Shown piece after piece: positions 1-18,371 of a DNA stretch of 64,000 nt (position 1 is its first letter; each line of letters starts with the position of its first letter). This DNA comes from Polyangium mundeleinium (lineage in GTDB: Bacteria; Myxococcota_A; Polyangia; Polyangiales; Polyangiaceae). The notes beneath the pieces were generated by a model. It did not search any database. It saw only the letters and a program-made list of their open reading frames with translations, and was not told the origin of the DNA. Location: positions 9,766,501 through 9,830,500 of the forward strand of contig NZ_JAQNDO010000001.1 in NCBI RefSeq assembly GCF_028369105.1, given 5' to 3'. A program made the translations under genes and the position numbers.

Positions 1-770
1 AGCGGCATCCGCTGCGGATCCTCCTCGCCGAGGACAACGTCGTGAACCAGAAGGTCGCGAGCCTCCTGCTTCAGCGGCTCGGGTATCGCGTGGACATCGC
101 GGCGAACGGCCTCGAGGTCCTCGAAGCCGTCACGCGCAAGGAATACGACGTCGTGCTCATGGACGTCCAGATGCCGGAAATGGACGGCCTCGAAGCCACC
201 CGCCGCCTCCGCGCGCAGGCCCCGCTCCGCGGCAAGCCGCGCGTGATCGCGATGACGGCGAACGCGATGCAAGAGGACAAGAAGGAGTGCCTCGCGGCGG
301 GCATGGACGATTTCGTCGCCAAGCCCATTCGTATCGAGGAGCTCGTCGCCGCGCTGACCCGCTCGGCCCTCGGCCGGCCGAGGCCGCTCTCGACCGCGCG
401 ATTGCCGGCCGTGCACCTCCCGGACGAGCCTGTCCTCGACGAGGAGGCGTTCGAACGGATCCGGCTCGTCGCATCCCTCGACGAGGAGAACCCGCTGGCG
501 ACGCTGGTGGACGATTTCGTCCGCGATTCCCGGCGCAACCTGGAGGACATGGGCGCCGCGCTCAGGGCGGGCGACCTCCGCACGCTGGAGCGCCTCGCGC
601 ACAACCTCAAGGGCAGCGCGGGCATGCTCGGCGCCATGCGCCTCGCGCGCCGCTCGGCCGACGTCGAGCGGGCGGCCCGGGAAGGCCAGCGCGAGGGCCT
701 CCCCCGCCTGCTCGAAGCGGCCCTCGACGAGCACACGTGTACGGCGGAGGCGCTCCTTTCGAAGTGCTAG
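1..770 (+). CDS. C-terminal part of a hybrid histidine kinase: receiver plus HPt domain (5' truncated by window)
   Basis: The reading frame is open from base 3 and encodes RILLAEDNVVNQK, the usual start of a receiver domain, before the first possible start codon (GTG at 42). The gene therefore begins outside the window and 42 is not its start. The receiver has the acidic pair AED, the phospho-acceptor Asp of VVLMDVQMPEMDG (codon 162-164), the switch Thr of AMTANAM and the Lys of AKPI. A linker leads to an HPt domain with the motif ERLAHNLKGSAG, whose His is codon 600-602. A receiver followed by HPt is the typical tail of a hybrid kinase phosphorelay. Its TAG stop overlaps the stop of the convergent kinase gene (CTAG, 767-770), so the two genes leave no room for a terminator between them. 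The sensor part and ligand cannot be seen. Confidence 0.9.
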   Translation, partial: RHPLRILLAEDNVVNQKVASLLLQRLGYRVDIAANGLEVLEAVTRKEYDVVLMDVQMPEMDGLEATRRLRAQAPLRGKPRVIAMTANAMQEDKKECLAAGMDDFVAKPIRIEELVAALTRSALGRPRPLSTARLPAVHLPDEPVLDEEAFERIRLVASLDEENPLATLVDDFVRDSRRNLEDMGAALRAGDLRTLERLAHNLKGSAGMLGAMRLARRSADVERAAREGQREGLPRLLEAALDEHTCTAEALLSKC

Positions 771-2413
771 GTCCGGTCGACGGGGAGCACGAACGAGAAC
801 GTCGTCCCCCGGCCCACCTCGCTCTCGACCCATAACCTCCCGCCCTGCGCGACCACGAGGCCCCACGAGATGGCGAGCCCGAGCCCGGTGCCTTTGTAGG
901 CGTTCGCGTCGCCCCGCCAGTACGGCTTGAACAGGTTCGGCAGGTGCTCCGCGGGGATCCCGCGGCCCGTATCCGCGACCGAAAACACCACCTCGTCCTC
1001 GCGCGGCTCCACGCGCACGACCACGGATCCGCCTGGCTCCGTCGCGCTGATCGCATTGCCGAGGAGGTTTCCGAGGATCTGGATCACCCGATCGTGATCA
1101 CAAAGCACCCGCGGCGGCTCCCCGACGACCTCGCACCCCAAGCCGATCCCCTTCTCGCTCGCCCTCTCCTCGAAGCTCGCCACGGCTTCCTGCACGATGC
1201 CGCGTGGCTCCTCGGGTTTGCGTGCCACCGAGAGGCGATTCGCCGCCACGGCCGCGAGGTCCACGAGGTCCCCGATGATCCGCGCCATGTGCCGCGCGTG
1301 GCGCAACGCCGTCTCCGTACGTTGCCGGAGGTCGGCCCCGGCCTCGCCCGGCGGCGCCCTCCGGGCCAAGAGCTCCAGGTTCATCGTGATCACGCTGAGC
1401 GGATTGCGCAGATCGTGGGACACGATTTCGAGGATCTGCTCGCGCGCCTGGATGGACTCCCGGAGCTCGGTGATGTCGATGGTCACGCCCTGGAACATCG
1501 GCGCGCCCGCGCGCTCGGTCCCGTGCACGCCGGTGTGGACCCAGAGGACACGACCGTCCGGCCGCAGGAAACGGTGGTCCAGGCGCTCGTCGGTCCGTGC
1601 TTCGAGGCAGCGGCGGAAGAGCGCGAGGAGCCGGCCGTGCTCCGCGGCGGGGACGTGGGTGCCCCAGAAATCGGGCGCGCTCATCCATTCGGCCGGCGTC
1701 ATACCGGTCACGGGCGTGGCCCGTTCACTCACGAACGAAAACCGGAGGGAGAGCGCGTCGGCCTCCCATACGACGACGTGATCCAGGTTGTTCACGAGAT
1801 CGCGGAAGCGCAGCCGCTCGATGTCGACCTGGGCGAGGACACGTTCGAGCTCGGCGCGGCTCTCCCCTGCGCCCCGGTCGCGGGCGCGCGTGTAGCGCTC
1901 GACGGCCGCGACGATGGCCGCGTCGATGGCCTGGTGGAGGGTCAGGAACCCCTCGGGGCCGCCGGGCAGGTTTTGCTTTCGCCAGAGCGACCGCGTGATC
2001 GTCGACCTCAAGAGCGCGTATTCGGTGACGACGGAGGTGAGATCGAATCCCTCCTCCAGCCGCTCCTCCGCGTGGGCCTGGGCAGTCTCGGACGGAGGCT
2101 TCGGGGTCCGACCGACCCGAAGCGCGTCCACCATGTCGGCGATTTCTTCGAGCAGGGTGGGGATGTGATCGAGGAGGTGCGGACGGGGGAGATCACGCCC
2201 GGCCGGCATCCGCCGGACGGCTCGCTCCCACGCCTCGAGGATCTCGGGCTGCGCACCGCGCAGAAGGTCGGCCAGCGCGGCTCCGCTCGTTTCTCCGCCC
2301 GCGCCGGGGCCTTCGCTTGGGGGCTCCACGTGGGTGGAACGTGGCCGCCCGAAACGCGCGGAGAGCCAGCGGGCGAGCCGTCCCTTCGTTCGCAGGCGTT
2401 CGCTTGGATCCAT
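767..2413 (-). CDS. RsbRD-PAS sensor histidine kinase
   Basis: A 548-residue soluble kinase. Residues about 40-185 (AQPEILEAWERAVRR, EERLEEGFDLTSVVTEYALLR) look like the RsbRD/RsbR N-terminal helical domain. A PAS fold follows at about 205-330, ending FQGVTIDITELRES. HisKA has the phospho-acceptor H333 in EIVSHDLRNPLS. HATPase has ILGNLLGNAIS, DTGRGIP and GTGLGLA boxes. There is no signal peptide or membrane segment, so it should sense a cytoplasmic cue. I chose ATG 2413 (MDPSERL) because the frame continues far upstream only as antisense to the NRPS gene. It is divergent from the NRPS-PKS gene across 405 bp, so it is a candidate regulator of that cluster. No response regulator is adjacent except the receiver/HPt gene converging on it. 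The functional link is inference. Confidence 0.88.
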   Translation of the reverse strand: MDPSERLRTKGRLARWLSARFGRPRSTHVEPPSEGPGAGGETSGAALADLLRGAQPEILEAWERAVRRMPAGRDLPRPHLLDHIPTLLEEIADMVDALRVGRTPKPPSETAQAHAEERLEEGFDLTSVVTEYALLRSTITRSLWRKQNLPGGPEGFLTLHQAIDAAIVAAVERYTRARDRGAGESRAELERVLAQVDIERLRFRDLVNNLDHVVVWEADALSLRFSFVSERATPVTGMTPAEWMSAPDFWGTHVPAAEHGRLLALFRRCLEARTDERLDHRFLRPDGRVLWVHTGVHGTERAGAPMFQGVTIDITELRESIQAREQILEIVSHDLRNPLSVITMNLELLARRAPPGEAGADLRQRTETALRHARHMARIIGDLVDLAAVAANRLSVARKPEEPRGIVQEAVASFEERASEKGIGLGCEVVGEPPRVLCDHDRVIQILGNLLGNAISATEPGGSVVVRVEPREDEVVFSVADTGRGIPAEHLPNLFKPYWRGDANAYKGTGLGLAISWGLVVAQGGRLWVESEVGRGTTFSFVLPVDRT

Positions 2414-2818
2414 GCCGCACGTCTCACGTGGGGCCGAGCGCGCTCTATCGGCAGGGGCCCCGATGCCCTCCCGCGCCGAAGGACCCGGCGTGGCTGCCGG
2501 GCGAGCGCGGGTCAAACCCGGAGACCCATACCGATCTTTCGAACGCACAATTTCACAGCGATACCGGAACCCCTCATTGGGCCGTCGCTCCCTGGCATTG
2601 TGGCGCCTCGTCGACGAGCCTGTGACTTCCTTTACATCGATGGCCCCATATGTGCAATCGCGCGCTTTCGTAAGGTCATGTTGGGTGTTTCTGGACATCG
2701 ATAGCTGACGAAATCGGCGTGGAAATCGTGCCGTCCGTCTTGCGGAATTTGTGTACTTGCTGGACAAACAGGATACGCGATAGTTTTTTTTGTGACTGCG
2801 GGGGCGGGAGGAGGGCCG
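2414..2818. other. 405-bp divergent intergenic region (kinase / NRPS-PKS)
   Basis: No convincing gene. It must hold the promoters of both the kinase (leftward) and the NRPS-PKS (rightward). The last 100 bases before the NRPS start are unusually AT-rich for this window, with a run of eight T at 2783-2790. A weak rightward -35/-10-like pair is TTGCTG 2757-2762 and GATAGT 2779-2784 (16-base spacer). It matches the consensus poorly, so I do not call it as a promoter. Confidence 0.5.
2806..2815 (+). promoter_or_regulatory. Ribosome binding site fixing the NRPS-PKS start
   Basis: GGGAGGAGGG lies just ahead of ATG 2819; its GGAGG core (2807-2811) is 7 bases from the ATG. The frame is also open from a GTG at 2792, but that codon has no such site and would place this purine tract inside the gene. 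I therefore start the protein at 2819 (MTSKTFD). Confidence 0.75.
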
Positions 2819-11524
<8,706 letters not shown>

Positions 11525-11559
11525 CGAAAGAACCCCGCTCGAACACGGAGAAGGAACGA

Positions 11560-12312
11560 ATGCGATTTGAAGGCAAGGTGGCGCTGGTCACGGGCGGAAC
11601 GTCCGGATTGGGCCGGGCGACAGCCGAGGCGTTCGCCCGCGAGGGCGCGAAGGTCGTCTTCACCGCGCGCAGCGAGGGCCCCGGGCGCGAGGTCGAGGGC
11701 GCGATCCGCGCCGCGGGCGGGGAGGCGACGTTCCTTCCGTGCGACGTGACGGACGAGCGCCAGATCGGCGCGCTCGTCGAGCAGACGGTCAAGACGTACG
11801 GGCGGCTCGATTGCGCCTACAACAACGCCTGGGCCGCGCCGAAGATGGCGCCGCTCTCCGAGTTCTCCGCGGAGTTCGAGGCGCATTTCGCTCTCCTGCG
11901 TGGCCTCTTCGCCTGCATGAAGCACGAGATCGCCGCGATGCTCACGAGCGGCGGCGGGGTCATCGTCAATGGCTCGTCCGCCGCGGCCAGGGCGGGCGCC
12001 GCGTTCCTCGGCCCCTATGGCGCGGCAAAGGCGGGGCTCGAGAGCGCCACCCGCACCGCCGCAGCCGAATACGCCGGGCAGAACATCCGGGTCAATTCGC
12101 TCTCGCTCGGCGCCTTTGATACACCGATGTCCCGCGAGACCTACAAGGATGCGCCGCCGGAGGCGCTCGCGGCCTTTACCGCGAGAATCGCGCTCCGGCG
12201 CCTGGGCCACGTCGACGAGGCGGCGCAGACCGTTCTTTTCCTCTGCTCCCCGGGCGCCAGTTACATCACCGGCGCGAACCTCGGCGTCGACGGTGGTTAT
12301 TTCCTGACCTGA
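11560..12312 (+). CDS. Short-chain dehydrogenase/reductase, NRPS-PKS tailoring candidate
   Basis: Classical SDR of 250 residues: cofactor loop TGGTSGLGRA, NNAWAA (NAG-equivalent), catalytic Ser in NGSSAAA and Tyr/Lys in PYGAAKAG. The C-terminal GANLGVDGGY is typical of NAD(P)(H)-dependent family members. I chose ATG 11560 (MRFEGKVALVTGG), which gives the family's usual N-terminus and has GGAGAAGGA at 11548-11556. An in-frame ATG at 11521 overlaps the NRPS stop as ATGA and would add 13 residues. In either case the gene is translationally linked to the assembly line. Because that line has no ketoreductase domain, this enzyme is a natural candidate to reduce a beta-keto group in trans or after release. 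That role is inference. Its 3' end overlaps the next gene, on the minus strand, by 16 bases. Confidence 0.9.
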   Translation: MRFEGKVALVTGGTSGLGRATAEAFAREGAKVVFTARSEGPGREVEGAIRAAGGEATFLPCDVTDERQIGALVEQTVKTYGRLDCAYNNAWAAPKMAPLSEFSAEFEAHFALLRGLFACMKHEIAAMLTSGGGVIVNGSSAAARAGAAFLGPYGAAKAGLESATRTAAAEYAGQNIRVNSLSLGAFDTPMSRETYKDAPPEALAAFTARIALRRLGHVDEAAQTVLFLCSPGASYITGANLGVDGGYFLT

Positions 12313-15300
12313 CGAGCCGCCCTCTGCGCAGCCCCCTTCGCCTGCACGCTGGCCTGCGCCCGCATGCACCGGAGCAGCGCCGCGCGCAGGGTCGAAAGCG
12401 TGGCGATCGAGGACAGATCGACCCCCATCGAGACAATCGTCTGCGCGACCTCGGGCCGGATGCCGACCACGATGGCCTGCGCGCCGAGGAGCTGCACCGC
12501 GCGGACGATCCGCATGATGTAATCGGCCGTCGCCGTATCCACGGTATCAACGCCCGTCAGATCGATGATCGTGTACTCGCAGGCGGTGCGCGTCACCGCC
12601 TCCAGCACCACGCTCATCATCTCCACGGCCCGCTTCTCGTTGACGCTCCCGAGCACGGGCATTGTCAAGATGCCCTCCCATACCTCGATGATCGGCGTGG
12701 ACAAGCTCCGGATCGCGGCCTGCTGCTCCTCGATGATGCGGAGCTTCTCCCGCAGCGTCGCCTCGGCCTCCTTGCGCTCGGTCACGTCGAAAAGAAAACC
12801 GCCGAGCACCTCGGACCCGTCGACCGCCCGCGAGCTGAAGACGTTGTGCAGCCACACGGTGCGCCCATCGGACGCCGTCATCCGGAAATCGAAATCGTCG
12901 TCCCCAGTGGCTGCGAAGAAATGCATCAGCGTGTTCTCGCGGTCCTCCGGGTGCACGTACTTCGACAGGAAATCCTGCGCGAGCCAGGCGTCCTGGGGAT
13001 ACCCGAGCATCTTGGCCACCTTCGGGCCGACGTACGTGAACCGCGCCGTCTCCGCGCGGGCCTCCCACGGGACCACGCTCGCCGTCTCCACGAGCCGCGC
13101 CAGGCGCTCCTCGCTCTCGCGCAGCGTCCGCTCCGCCTGGGTCCGCTCCGCCGTCTCCCGCGCGAGATCGGCGGCGAGCAGCGCGTTCTCCAGCGAAATC
13201 GCCGAGAGGAATTCGAGGAGCGCGAGCCGCCGCGCCGTGAACACCCCGCGCGCCAGGTTGTTTTCGAGGTACAGAATGCCCGCCACCTCTCCGCGCCGGA
13301 CGATCGGCGCGCAGAGCATCGATTTCGGCGGCGCCTTGGAGAGATAAGGATCGGCCGAGAACATCCCCTGCGCGGCCACGTCGTCGAGCATGAGCTTCTC
13401 GCGGGTGCGACGCACGTAATGCGCGAGCGAGAGCGGGAACGACACCGCGGAGGGCACACGCGCCCCCTTGGGGATATCGACGCGCACGCCGTCCTGATCC
13501 GAGGTGACGTCCGCGGCGACCCCGAGTGTCCCCGCGGAGGGCAAAAGCAAGCAGGCCCGCTGCGCCCCGGCGTGCTCGATGAGGATGCGCATCAGCGTCG
13601 CGAGGAGCTGATCCGGCGTCATGTCGCTCGAAATGGCGGCCGAGGCCTTCGCGGCCGTCAGGGTATCGATCGGCTCGTTGTTCGCGGCGGGCATGGGGCC
13701 GCTCTCGCGGCGCGGCTCGGCGAGGAGGTCGGGGTGGAGCGCCTCGAGCTGCCTCACCTTGCCCCGCGCGCCCCATCGCGCATAAAGGACCCGCGCCTCG
13801 CGGAAGAAGGCGGCAGGCAAGACGGCAAGGCCCCGGCGAAGCGAGAATCGGCCCGCGAGCTCGCAGGCGAGCGCCTCGATCTGGATGAACCCCGCCGCGC
13901 GGGCCTCGCGGATCGCCCGATCGTACTGGGTCGACGCGTCGTGCTCGCGCCCCTCCAAACGCGCAATCTCGGCAGCGACGAGCGCATGCCGGCAGGCGAA
14001 GTTGTCCGGGCAACTCGCCGCCCAGCTCCGCAGCGTCGCCTCGCATGCGTCGAGCTGCGCCCGGAACTTCTCCTTGTCGTGCCCTTCCGCGCGCTCGAGG
14101 AGCGCCGCGAGCGTGAGCGCCGTATAGAGGCAGCACTCGGCGTCCGAGACCCCGTACACACGGGCCCGGGCGAGCTCCTCGGCGGCCTCGGCCGACGCGA
14201 GCGCGCCCTCGTAATCGTGCGCCATGTACCTCGCGATGAGCTGGTACGTGAAGAAAAGCAGGCGGACGAGCGGGATGTTCCTCTCGCGCAGATGCACGGC
14301 GAACGCACCCTCATCGAAGCCGTCCCCGGTGAACGAGCCAAAACGTTCGGTATCGCCGGACAGGCACCGGATGAATCGCTGCATCAACTGGATGTTCTCG
14401 GCGAGGAAGCCGTAATTCGCGTTGTTCGCGAATTCGAACGCCGGGAGCGTCGCCTCATAGACGGCCTCGAGCTGCTCGCCGAGCGCGAGCTGGATCATCA
14501 CGTTCTGGATGAGGACGGCGCTCGCGTAGAGGAGCTGCCCCGATTCGCGGGTGAGCTTGAAGGCGTTCCGGAGGTGCTCGAGCGCCTCCCGCATGTGCCT
14601 CGACCAGGGCAGGGTCGTCGTGGCAAACCCGGCCAGGGCCGGCGCGTCCTCGCCGAAGCCGGGCCGTCGCCCGAGCTCATACGCGAGCTTGCCGAAACGA
14701 TACCCCTCGTGAAACTCCCCGAAGGAGGCGCAGAGGAGCGTGCCGAGGAACGAAAGTCCGGACACGGAGCCCGGAATCATGCCGTGCTCGATGCTGAGAT
14801 GCACCATCCGGGCCGCGGTCATGTCCGCGAAGCCCGTCGCAGCGTACACCGAGGCCGGATACACAGACGAGAGGACCTGCATGGCGGCGACCATGCTCGG
14901 ATCCGTCATCGCCGGGAGGTCGACGAGCTCCTCGATGGTGCGGCCGCGGAGCGCGGCGCGTATGGCCTCGAGCTCTGCGCGCACGTCGTCCCGGGTCGGG
15001 CTCGCGGGCAGGTCCACGCCGAGCACGTGCAGGCACGACAGCGCGATTTCGATCGCGCGTGCATTGTTCACCTGCGCAATCGCGAGCTTGATCTGCAAAC
15101 GATGGGCGGCCGAGCGCTCGACCCGCGTGCGGGCGCGCTCCACGACAATGGCGCAGAGCCGCTCGGCCTCCTCGAAGCGCGCGAGCATGAACTCGGACTC
15201 GGCGAGCTCGAGGGTGAGGCCGTACGTCAGCGTGTATTCGACCTCCCATGGATCGGGCGGGAGCATCGACACGCCCGTGGACAGGTACGCCGCCGCGGAT

Positions 15301-17264
15301 CGCGGCGCGCTCGCGGCCTTCGCCTTCCGCCCGGCCGCGAGATCCAGCTCGGAGATGCGGCGCCGGTCCTCGGCGGAGAGCGCGTGGTTCGCGCCGAGGT
15401 TTAGCTGATTGACGATATCGAAGAGCAGGGCGTCGCGCACGGATTCGGGCGTACGCTCGAGCAGGAGCCAGCCGAGGCGCAAATGGAGCCCCGCCCGCTC
15501 TTGCTCCTGTATCATCGAATACGCGGCCTGATGCACCCGCGTATGCATGAACTTGTATCCGTCCGGGCGCTGCAGGAGCAGCCCCTCGGTCAGCGCGGAT
15601 TCGAGCGCGCGGCGGGCCTCCTCGGGCGTCCGCTCGCTCAACGTGCCGAGGAGCGCGACCGAGAATTCGCCGCCAATGCAGGCCGCGAGCTTCAAGAGGT
15701 CGCGCGTATCCTGGGGCAAACGCCGGAGCTTGCCGAGGACCAGCTCGACCATGTCGTCGGTGATCTCTTTGGCTTCGAGCTCGGCGATGTTCCACACCCA
15801 CGCCCACCGGCGCGTGTCGAATCGAATGAGCTGGTCCTGGTGCAGCGCGCCGAGGAGCTGCCCCGCGAAAAATGGATTGCCCCCGGTCTTCGTCCAGAGC
15901 AGGGCCGCGAGCGGCTCCGCGTCCTTGCGATCGCAGCCGAAGAGATCGACCACGAGCTCAATCAAATCCGCGCGCTCGAGCGGGCGAATCACCCGCTCGT
16001 GGACGGCGACGCCGGCCTTCTGGATCTCGCGCAGCATGGCCTGGGCGGGCTGTGACGCCTCGTCCTCGTCCTCGCGCTCGGTCCCGATGAGAAGCAAGCT
16101 CCGGCCCTCGGGGTGCGTCAGAATGTGCTGCAAGAGCTCCAGGCTCGCGAAATCAGCCCATTGCAAGTTGTCGAGCACGAGGACGAGCGGGCGCTCCCGG
16201 CACGCGAATGCGGAGACGAACGCCAGGAACGTCTGGTGCAGGCGGGCGCGCGCCTCGGCCGGTGGCAGCGGCGTGACCGGCGGCTGCTTGCCGATCACGA
16301 GCTGAATTTGTGGGACGAGCCCGATGATGAGCTGCCCATTGTCGCCGAGGGCCGCCGCGAGCTCCTCGCGCACGGCCGCGAGCTCCGCGTCGGTCGCAGC
16401 GATGCTATGCCGGATGAGCCCCTCGAAGGCCTGGCCGAGGGTCGCATACGGGATGTCGCGCCGCTGCTCCTCGAACGTCCCTCGCAAAAAGAGCGCGCGC
16501 GCGCTCCCCGCCTCACGCTGGAGCTCGTGCAGAATCGCGGATTTGCCGATGCCCGAGGGGCCTTTGACGATCACCACCTCGCGCATGCCCGTCTCGCGCA
16601 CGCGCTCGAGGACCTCGTGCAGCGCCGCGAGATCGGCGCGCCGGCCGTACATCCGGCTCGCAGCGCGGAGTTTGTCCCATACGTCCCGCGCGCCGAGGGG
16701 GAAGGGCTCGATGTGACCCTGCACCGTGAGCTCGGCGAGGCACCGCTCGAGGTCGTGCGTGAGCCCGCGGGCGCTCTGGTAGCGCTCTTCCGGCGACTTC
16801 GCGAGGAGCCGCATCACGATCTCGGAGACGATCGGCGGCGTCTCGGGCGCCACGTCCGCGAGCGGCCTCGGGGCCCGCGCGACGTGACAATGCACCCAGC
16901 CGATCGCATCGTCGGCGTGGAATGGCAGCGTCCCGGCGCAAAGCTCGTAGAGCACCACCCCGAGCGAATACAGATCGACGCGATGATCGATCGCGGCTTC
17001 GAGCCGCCCCGTCTGCTCGGGCGCGATGTACGGCAGCGCTTCGAGCGGCAGCGTCAACACCATGGCCGCGGTGAGCTCGTATCCCTCGGCGCCGACGAGC
17101 TCGACCCCCTCGCCCGCGGGCTCGATCCGCAGCGTTTGCGGGCGGATGTTCTGGTGGATGAGCCCGCTCTGGTGGAGCTTCGCGAGGGCGTCGGCAGCGG
17201 CGATCGCGGCCCGAAGCCAGGGCTCGAGGGCAAGGACGGGCTGCGCGGGGTACGGAGGCTGCAT
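12297..17264 (-). CDS. Multidomain signalling ATPase: degenerate kinase lobe, AAA ATPase, TPR-like, GAF, PAS, RsbR-like STAS
   Basis: 1655 residues. The first ~190 align with the C-lobe of Ser/Thr kinases (YIAPEQTGR, DHRVDLYSLGVVLYEL). The ATP-binding N-lobe is absent, the catalytic HRD loop reads HQNIRP, and no DFG is seen, so this part should be inactive. An AAA-type ATPase follows, with Walker A GPSGIGKS near 235 and Walker B LVLVLDNLQW near 362. A long helical TPR-like region runs about 550-1180. Then come GAF (about 1208-1370), PAS (about 1380-1500, ending FDVTERKEAE) and a STAS domain (about 1508-1645) with GVDTVDTATAD, whose Thr residues match the phosphorylation region of RsbR-type stressosome proteins. 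The start is fixed: GGAGG precedes ATG 17264 by 4 bases and an in-frame TGA lies 15 bases upstream. It resembles the large myxobacterial/cyanobacterial kinase-ATPase-GAF proteins, with STAS in place of histidine kinase output. Confidence 0.88.
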   Translation of the reverse strand: MQPPYPAQPVLALEPWLRAAIAAADALAKLHQSGLIHQNIRPQTLRIEPAGEGVELVGAEGYELTAAMVLTLPLEALPYIAPEQTGRLEAAIDHRVDLYSLGVVLYELCAGTLPFHADDAIGWVHCHVARAPRPLADVAPETPPIVSEIVMRLLAKSPEERYQSARGLTHDLERCLAELTVQGHIEPFPLGARDVWDKLRAASRMYGRRADLAALHEVLERVRETGMREVVIVKGPSGIGKSAILHELQREAGSARALFLRGTFEEQRRDIPYATLGQAFEGLIRHSIAATDAELAAVREELAAALGDNGQLIIGLVPQIQLVIGKQPPVTPLPPAEARARLHQTFLAFVSAFACRERPLVLVLDNLQWADFASLELLQHILTHPEGRSLLLIGTEREDEDEASQPAQAMLREIQKAGVAVHERVIRPLERADLIELVVDLFGCDRKDAEPLAALLWTKTGGNPFFAGQLLGALHQDQLIRFDTRRWAWVWNIAELEAKEITDDMVELVLGKLRRLPQDTRDLLKLAACIGGEFSVALLGTLSERTPEEARRALESALTEGLLLQRPDGYKFMHTRVHQAAYSMIQEQERAGLHLRLGWLLLERTPESVRDALLFDIVNQLNLGANHALSAEDRRRISELDLAAGRKAKAASAPRSAAAYLSTGVSMLPPDPWEVEYTLTYGLTLELAESEFMLARFEEAERLCAIVVERARTRVERSAAHRLQIKLAIAQVNNARAIEIALSCLHVLGVDLPASPTRDDVRAELEAIRAALRGRTIEELVDLPAMTDPSMVAAMQVLSSVYPASVYAATGFADMTAARMVHLSIEHGMIPGSVSGLSFLGTLLCASFGEFHEGYRFGKLAYELGRRPGFGEDAPALAGFATTTLPWSRHMREALEHLRNAFKLTRESGQLLYASAVLIQNVMIQLALGEQLEAVYEATLPAFEFANNANYGFLAENIQLMQRFIRCLSGDTERFGSFTGDGFDEGAFAVHLRERNIPLVRLLFFTYQLIARYMAHDYEGALASAEAAEELARARVYGVSDAECCLYTALTLAALLERAEGHDKEKFRAQLDACEATLRSWAASCPDNFACRHALVAAEIARLEGREHDASTQYDRAIREARAAGFIQIEALACELAGRFSLRRGLAVLPAAFFREARVLYARWGARGKVRQLEALHPDLLAEPRRESGPMPAANNEPIDTLTAAKASAAISSDMTPDQLLATLMRILIEHAGAQRACLLLPSAGTLGVAADVTSDQDGVRVDIPKGARVPSAVSFPLSLAHYVRRTREKLMLDDVAAQGMFSADPYLSKAPPKSMLCAPIVRRGEVAGILYLENNLARGVFTARRLALLEFLSAISLENALLAADLARETAERTQAERTLRESEERLARLVETASVVPWEARAETARFTYVGPKVAKMLGYPQDAWLAQDFLSKYVHPEDRENTLMHFFAATGDDDFDFRMTASDGRTVWLHNVFSSRAVDGSEVLGGFLFDVTERKEAEATLREKLRIIEEQQAAIRSLSTPIIEVWEGILTMPVLGSVNEKRAVEMMSVVLEAVTRTACEYTIIDLTGVDTVDTATADYIMRIVRAVQLLGAQAIVVGIRPEVAQTIVSMGVDLSSIATLSTLRAALLRCMRAQASVQAKGAAQRAARQVRK

Positions 17265-17420
17265 GCAGCCTCCGTCGTATCATGATATGCAGGTGAACCG
17301 GTAGATCGTACGCATCCGCCCAGGAATTCCCTGAGCCGACGAGCCCTTCGAGACCCAGAATACAGTTCGAAGACACAATAGGAAGAGCGCCGGGGTTTTG
17401 ACGGAAGCCCTTCAATCCTC

Positions 17421-18371
17421 CTAGAATGCGCTGAGAATTCGGCCACGGACCTGCGGCCACTTGGGGGACGTGGGTGTAATCACGTCGAAGTGGTCGGCGT
17501 TGTGCACTTTCTTCAAGGAGACGTGGTCCCCTGCATCGCGCGCATGTTCGCGGTAGTTCTCGCTCGACGAGAGCGGGATGATGTCGTCGGCGGTCCCGTG
17601 GACGAGCACTTGCCGCACCCCGATCGGCACGAGCTCGCTCGGATTGCTCTCTGCATAACGCTCCGGAACGTCCGTGGGCGTGCCGCCGAGGAGCTGATCG
17701 GCGAGGGTCCCGCAAGCGCCGCGCGCCACGGGATCGGCGATATCGAGCACGCCGGCGAGGGAGACGACGGCCGAGAGCGGGAGCGGATTGGCGCCGCGGA
17801 TGGGGCTCGTCGTGGGTAGATTCGGGCGCGCGGCGGCCCATACGCCGAGGTGACCGCCCGCGGAGTGGCCCACGGCCACCACCTCGTCGAGGTCGAGATC
17901 GTAGATCGGGGCGAGCGTGCGCAGCTTGTCGATGGCCGCGCCGACATCGAGGAACGTCTCCGGATGTCCCGAATCCGTGCCGCCGTATGTGATGCGGCGG
18001 AATTCGACATTCCAGGTGGCGATGCCCCTGCGCGTGAGGTCCTCACCCATGTCGCTCATTTGCTCCAGCCCGAAGATGGTCGTCCAGCACCCGCCGTGGA
18101 GGAGCACCGCGACGGGATGCGGGCCGCGCCCCATAGGCACGCGCAGCTCGCCGAACTGGTCCGGCCCGGGGCCATACGAAATGAGCATGGGCTCCGCCAC
18201 GCAGGAGGCGGCCTGCGCTTCCGCTGTGAGCTCCTCGGACGGATCCCCCGGATCACCCCCGCAACCGACGAGACTCGCGAGCGCAAGCACGAGTCCTCCG
18301 ACCTGTCCGAGACGAGGAAGAACGTGAGCGACGTGGAGAACGCGACGATGTGAAGGTAGAACGTGCGTCAT
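17421..18371 (-). CDS. Alpha/beta-hydrolase lipoprotein, probable carboxylesterase
   Basis: 316 residues with an N-terminal signal ending in a lipobox (LALASLVGC), so probably anchored in an envelope membrane. The fold signatures of the acetyl-esterase/BD-FAE-like group are present: oxyanion loop LLHGGCW, nucleophile GHSAGG, acid in HGTADDII and His in NADHFD. ATG 18371 was chosen because it puts the hydrophobic stretch at the normal distance. The open frame continues upstream without signal-like features, and no strong ribosome site is visible. The substrate cannot be read from sequence. It lies between the ATPase gene (157 bp downstream) and the FadL-like operon (193 bp upstream) on the same strand, with no obvious functional tie. 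Confidence 0.85.
   Translation of the reverse strand: MTHVLPSHRRVLHVAHVLPRLGQVGGLVLALASLVGCGGDPGDPSEELTAEAQAASCVAEPMLISYGPGPDQFGELRVPMGRGPHPVAVLLHGGCWTTIFGLEQMSDMGEDLTRRGIATWNVEFRRITYGGTDSGHPETFLDVGAAIDKLRTLAPIYDLDLDEVVAVGHSAGGHLGVWAAARPNLPTTSPIRGANPLPLSAVVSLAGVLDIADPVARGACGTLADQLLGGTPTDVPERYAESNPSELVPIGVRQVLVHGTADDIIPLSSSENYREHARDAGDHVSLKKVHNADHFDVITPTSPKWPQVRGRILSAF

Noticed and set aside
2600-2640. Sigma-54 promoter (TGGCAT...GC) upstream of the NRPS-PKS
   Set aside because: The GG and GC are nine bases apart instead of ten and the -12 element does not match.
17265-17841. A frameshifted kinase N-lobe upstream of the giant ATPase
   Set aside because: All frames of this stretch were read; none shows a Gly-rich loop or a VAIK-like Lys. 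The sequence is the esterase gene and a short spacer.
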